Of a DNA stretch of 42,435 nt, positions 42,230 to 42,435 are shown in pieces (position 1 is the first letter of the stretch; each line of letters begins with the position of its first letter). This DNA comes from Thiohalomonas denitrificans (GTDB lineage Bacteria; Pseudomonadota; Gammaproteobacteria; Thiohalomonadales; Thiohalomonadaceae). The notes under the pieces were generated by a model. The model was not told where the DNA came from, made no database searches, and saw nothing but the letters and a program-made list of their open reading frames with translations. The position numbers and the translations under genes were made by a program. The stretch spans positions 1 through 42,435 of the forward strand of contig DYFR01000028.1 of assembly GCA_020725115.1 (NCBI GenBank). The letters run 5' to 3'.

Positions 42230-42256
42230 TTATCGGCCATGGCGAGGGAAAATTTA
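42230..42256 (-). promoter_or_regulatory. Sigma-28 (FliA) promoter for fliS
   Basis: Minus strand TAAATTTT (42256-42249), 11 bases, GCCGATAA (42237-42230). The -10 is a perfect match to the FliA consensus and the -35 nearly so. The predicted transcript begins ~40 bases before the fliS ATG. Confidence 0.88.
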
Positions 42257-42304
42257 GCGGTACGCTTCGAAAACCTTTGTTGAGTTGAACACAATTGATA
42301 TCTG

Positions 42305-42378
42305 TTGTGGGAGCCCGGCTTGCCGGGCGATGGCGGCCTGCCCGGGCGCCGCTATCGCCCGATGCATCGGACTCCCAC
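42305..42378. repeat. Palindromic repeat, family D, copy 2
   Basis: TGTTGTGGGAGCCCGGCTTG then CCGGGCGA at the left, TCGCCCGATGCATCGGACTC then CCAC at the right, and the central CCTGCCCGGGCGCCGC. In reverse orientation it aligns with copy 1 at 2000-2075. Confidence 0.85.
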
Positions 42379-42397
42379 GGGAGCGGGGGCTATCTTC

Positions 42398-42435
42398 CTT
42401 ATCGTTCCCACGCGGAACTCTTATCGTTCCCACGC
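42398..42435. repeat. Family B repeat ends, truncated at the window edge
   Basis: CTTATCGTTCCCACGC (42398-42413), eight bases, then TTATCGTTCCCACGC (42421-42435). These are two tandem copies of the family B left end. The first is interrupted after 16 bases; the second continues out of the window. Confidence 0.75.

Overview
This 42.4 kb window is chromosomal DNA from a polar-flagellated, GC-rich gammaproteobacterium. The evidence is a FleQ/FleS/FleR flagellar regulator set of the Pseudomonas/Vibrio type, the tmRNA tag ANDDNYALAA, the bamE/fur and ratA/ratB/smpB/ssrA neighbourhood, and the hrcA-grpE-dnaK-dnaJ order. Many short palindromic repeats between genes suggest an environmental lineage, perhaps Chromatiales-like, but I cannot name the species.

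Layout. (1) 1-14.7 kb is a core housekeeping block. It holds the end of a FecI/FecR-type sigma/anti-sigma pair at the left edge, dapB, an exported DsrE-like protein, the heat-shock cluster hrcA-grpE-dnaK-dnaJ on the minus strand, nadK and recN on the plus strand, fur and bamE diverging, ratA-ratB, a sodium:neurotransmitter-symporter-type transporter, smpB and the tmRNA gene ssrA. The heat-shock cluster shows a perfect CIRCE operator over a sigma-70 promoter before hrcA, and two sigma-32-like promoters before grpE and dnaK. (2) 14.7-23.8 kb is an accessory island directly behind ssrA. It has a parDE toxin-antitoxin pair, a structured non-coding stretch with four back-to-back hairpins, a truncated HTH regulator, an unrecognised 75-residue ORF coupled to jetA, a complete type I Wadjet (jetABCD) anti-plasmid operon, a Phd/ParE toxin-antitoxin pair and a strong bidirectional terminator. 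(3) 23.8-28.1 kb has an EAL-HDOD signalling protein, a CbiM-like membrane protein, a solitary iscU, an MFS exporter and a DUF1249 protein. (4) 28.1-42.4 kb is a flagellar cluster read leftward: fliS-fliT, fleQ, (a Uma2 gene), fleS, fleR, fliEFGHIJ, fliK, fliA.

The flagellar promoters visible by eye reproduce a transcription hierarchy: a sigma-70 promoter for fleQ, sigma-54 sites (GG-N10-GC) for fleS, fliE and fliK, and a near-perfect sigma-28 site for fliS. Intergenic repeats fall into several families (called A-F here); several sit inside operons, including between dnaK and dnaJ and between fleS and fleR.

Most notable for follow-up are the Wadjet operon with its coupled small ORF, the structured DNA upstream of it, the split heat-shock control, and the repeat/MITE insertions. 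All calls are by reading and memory of protein families; no database search was run.
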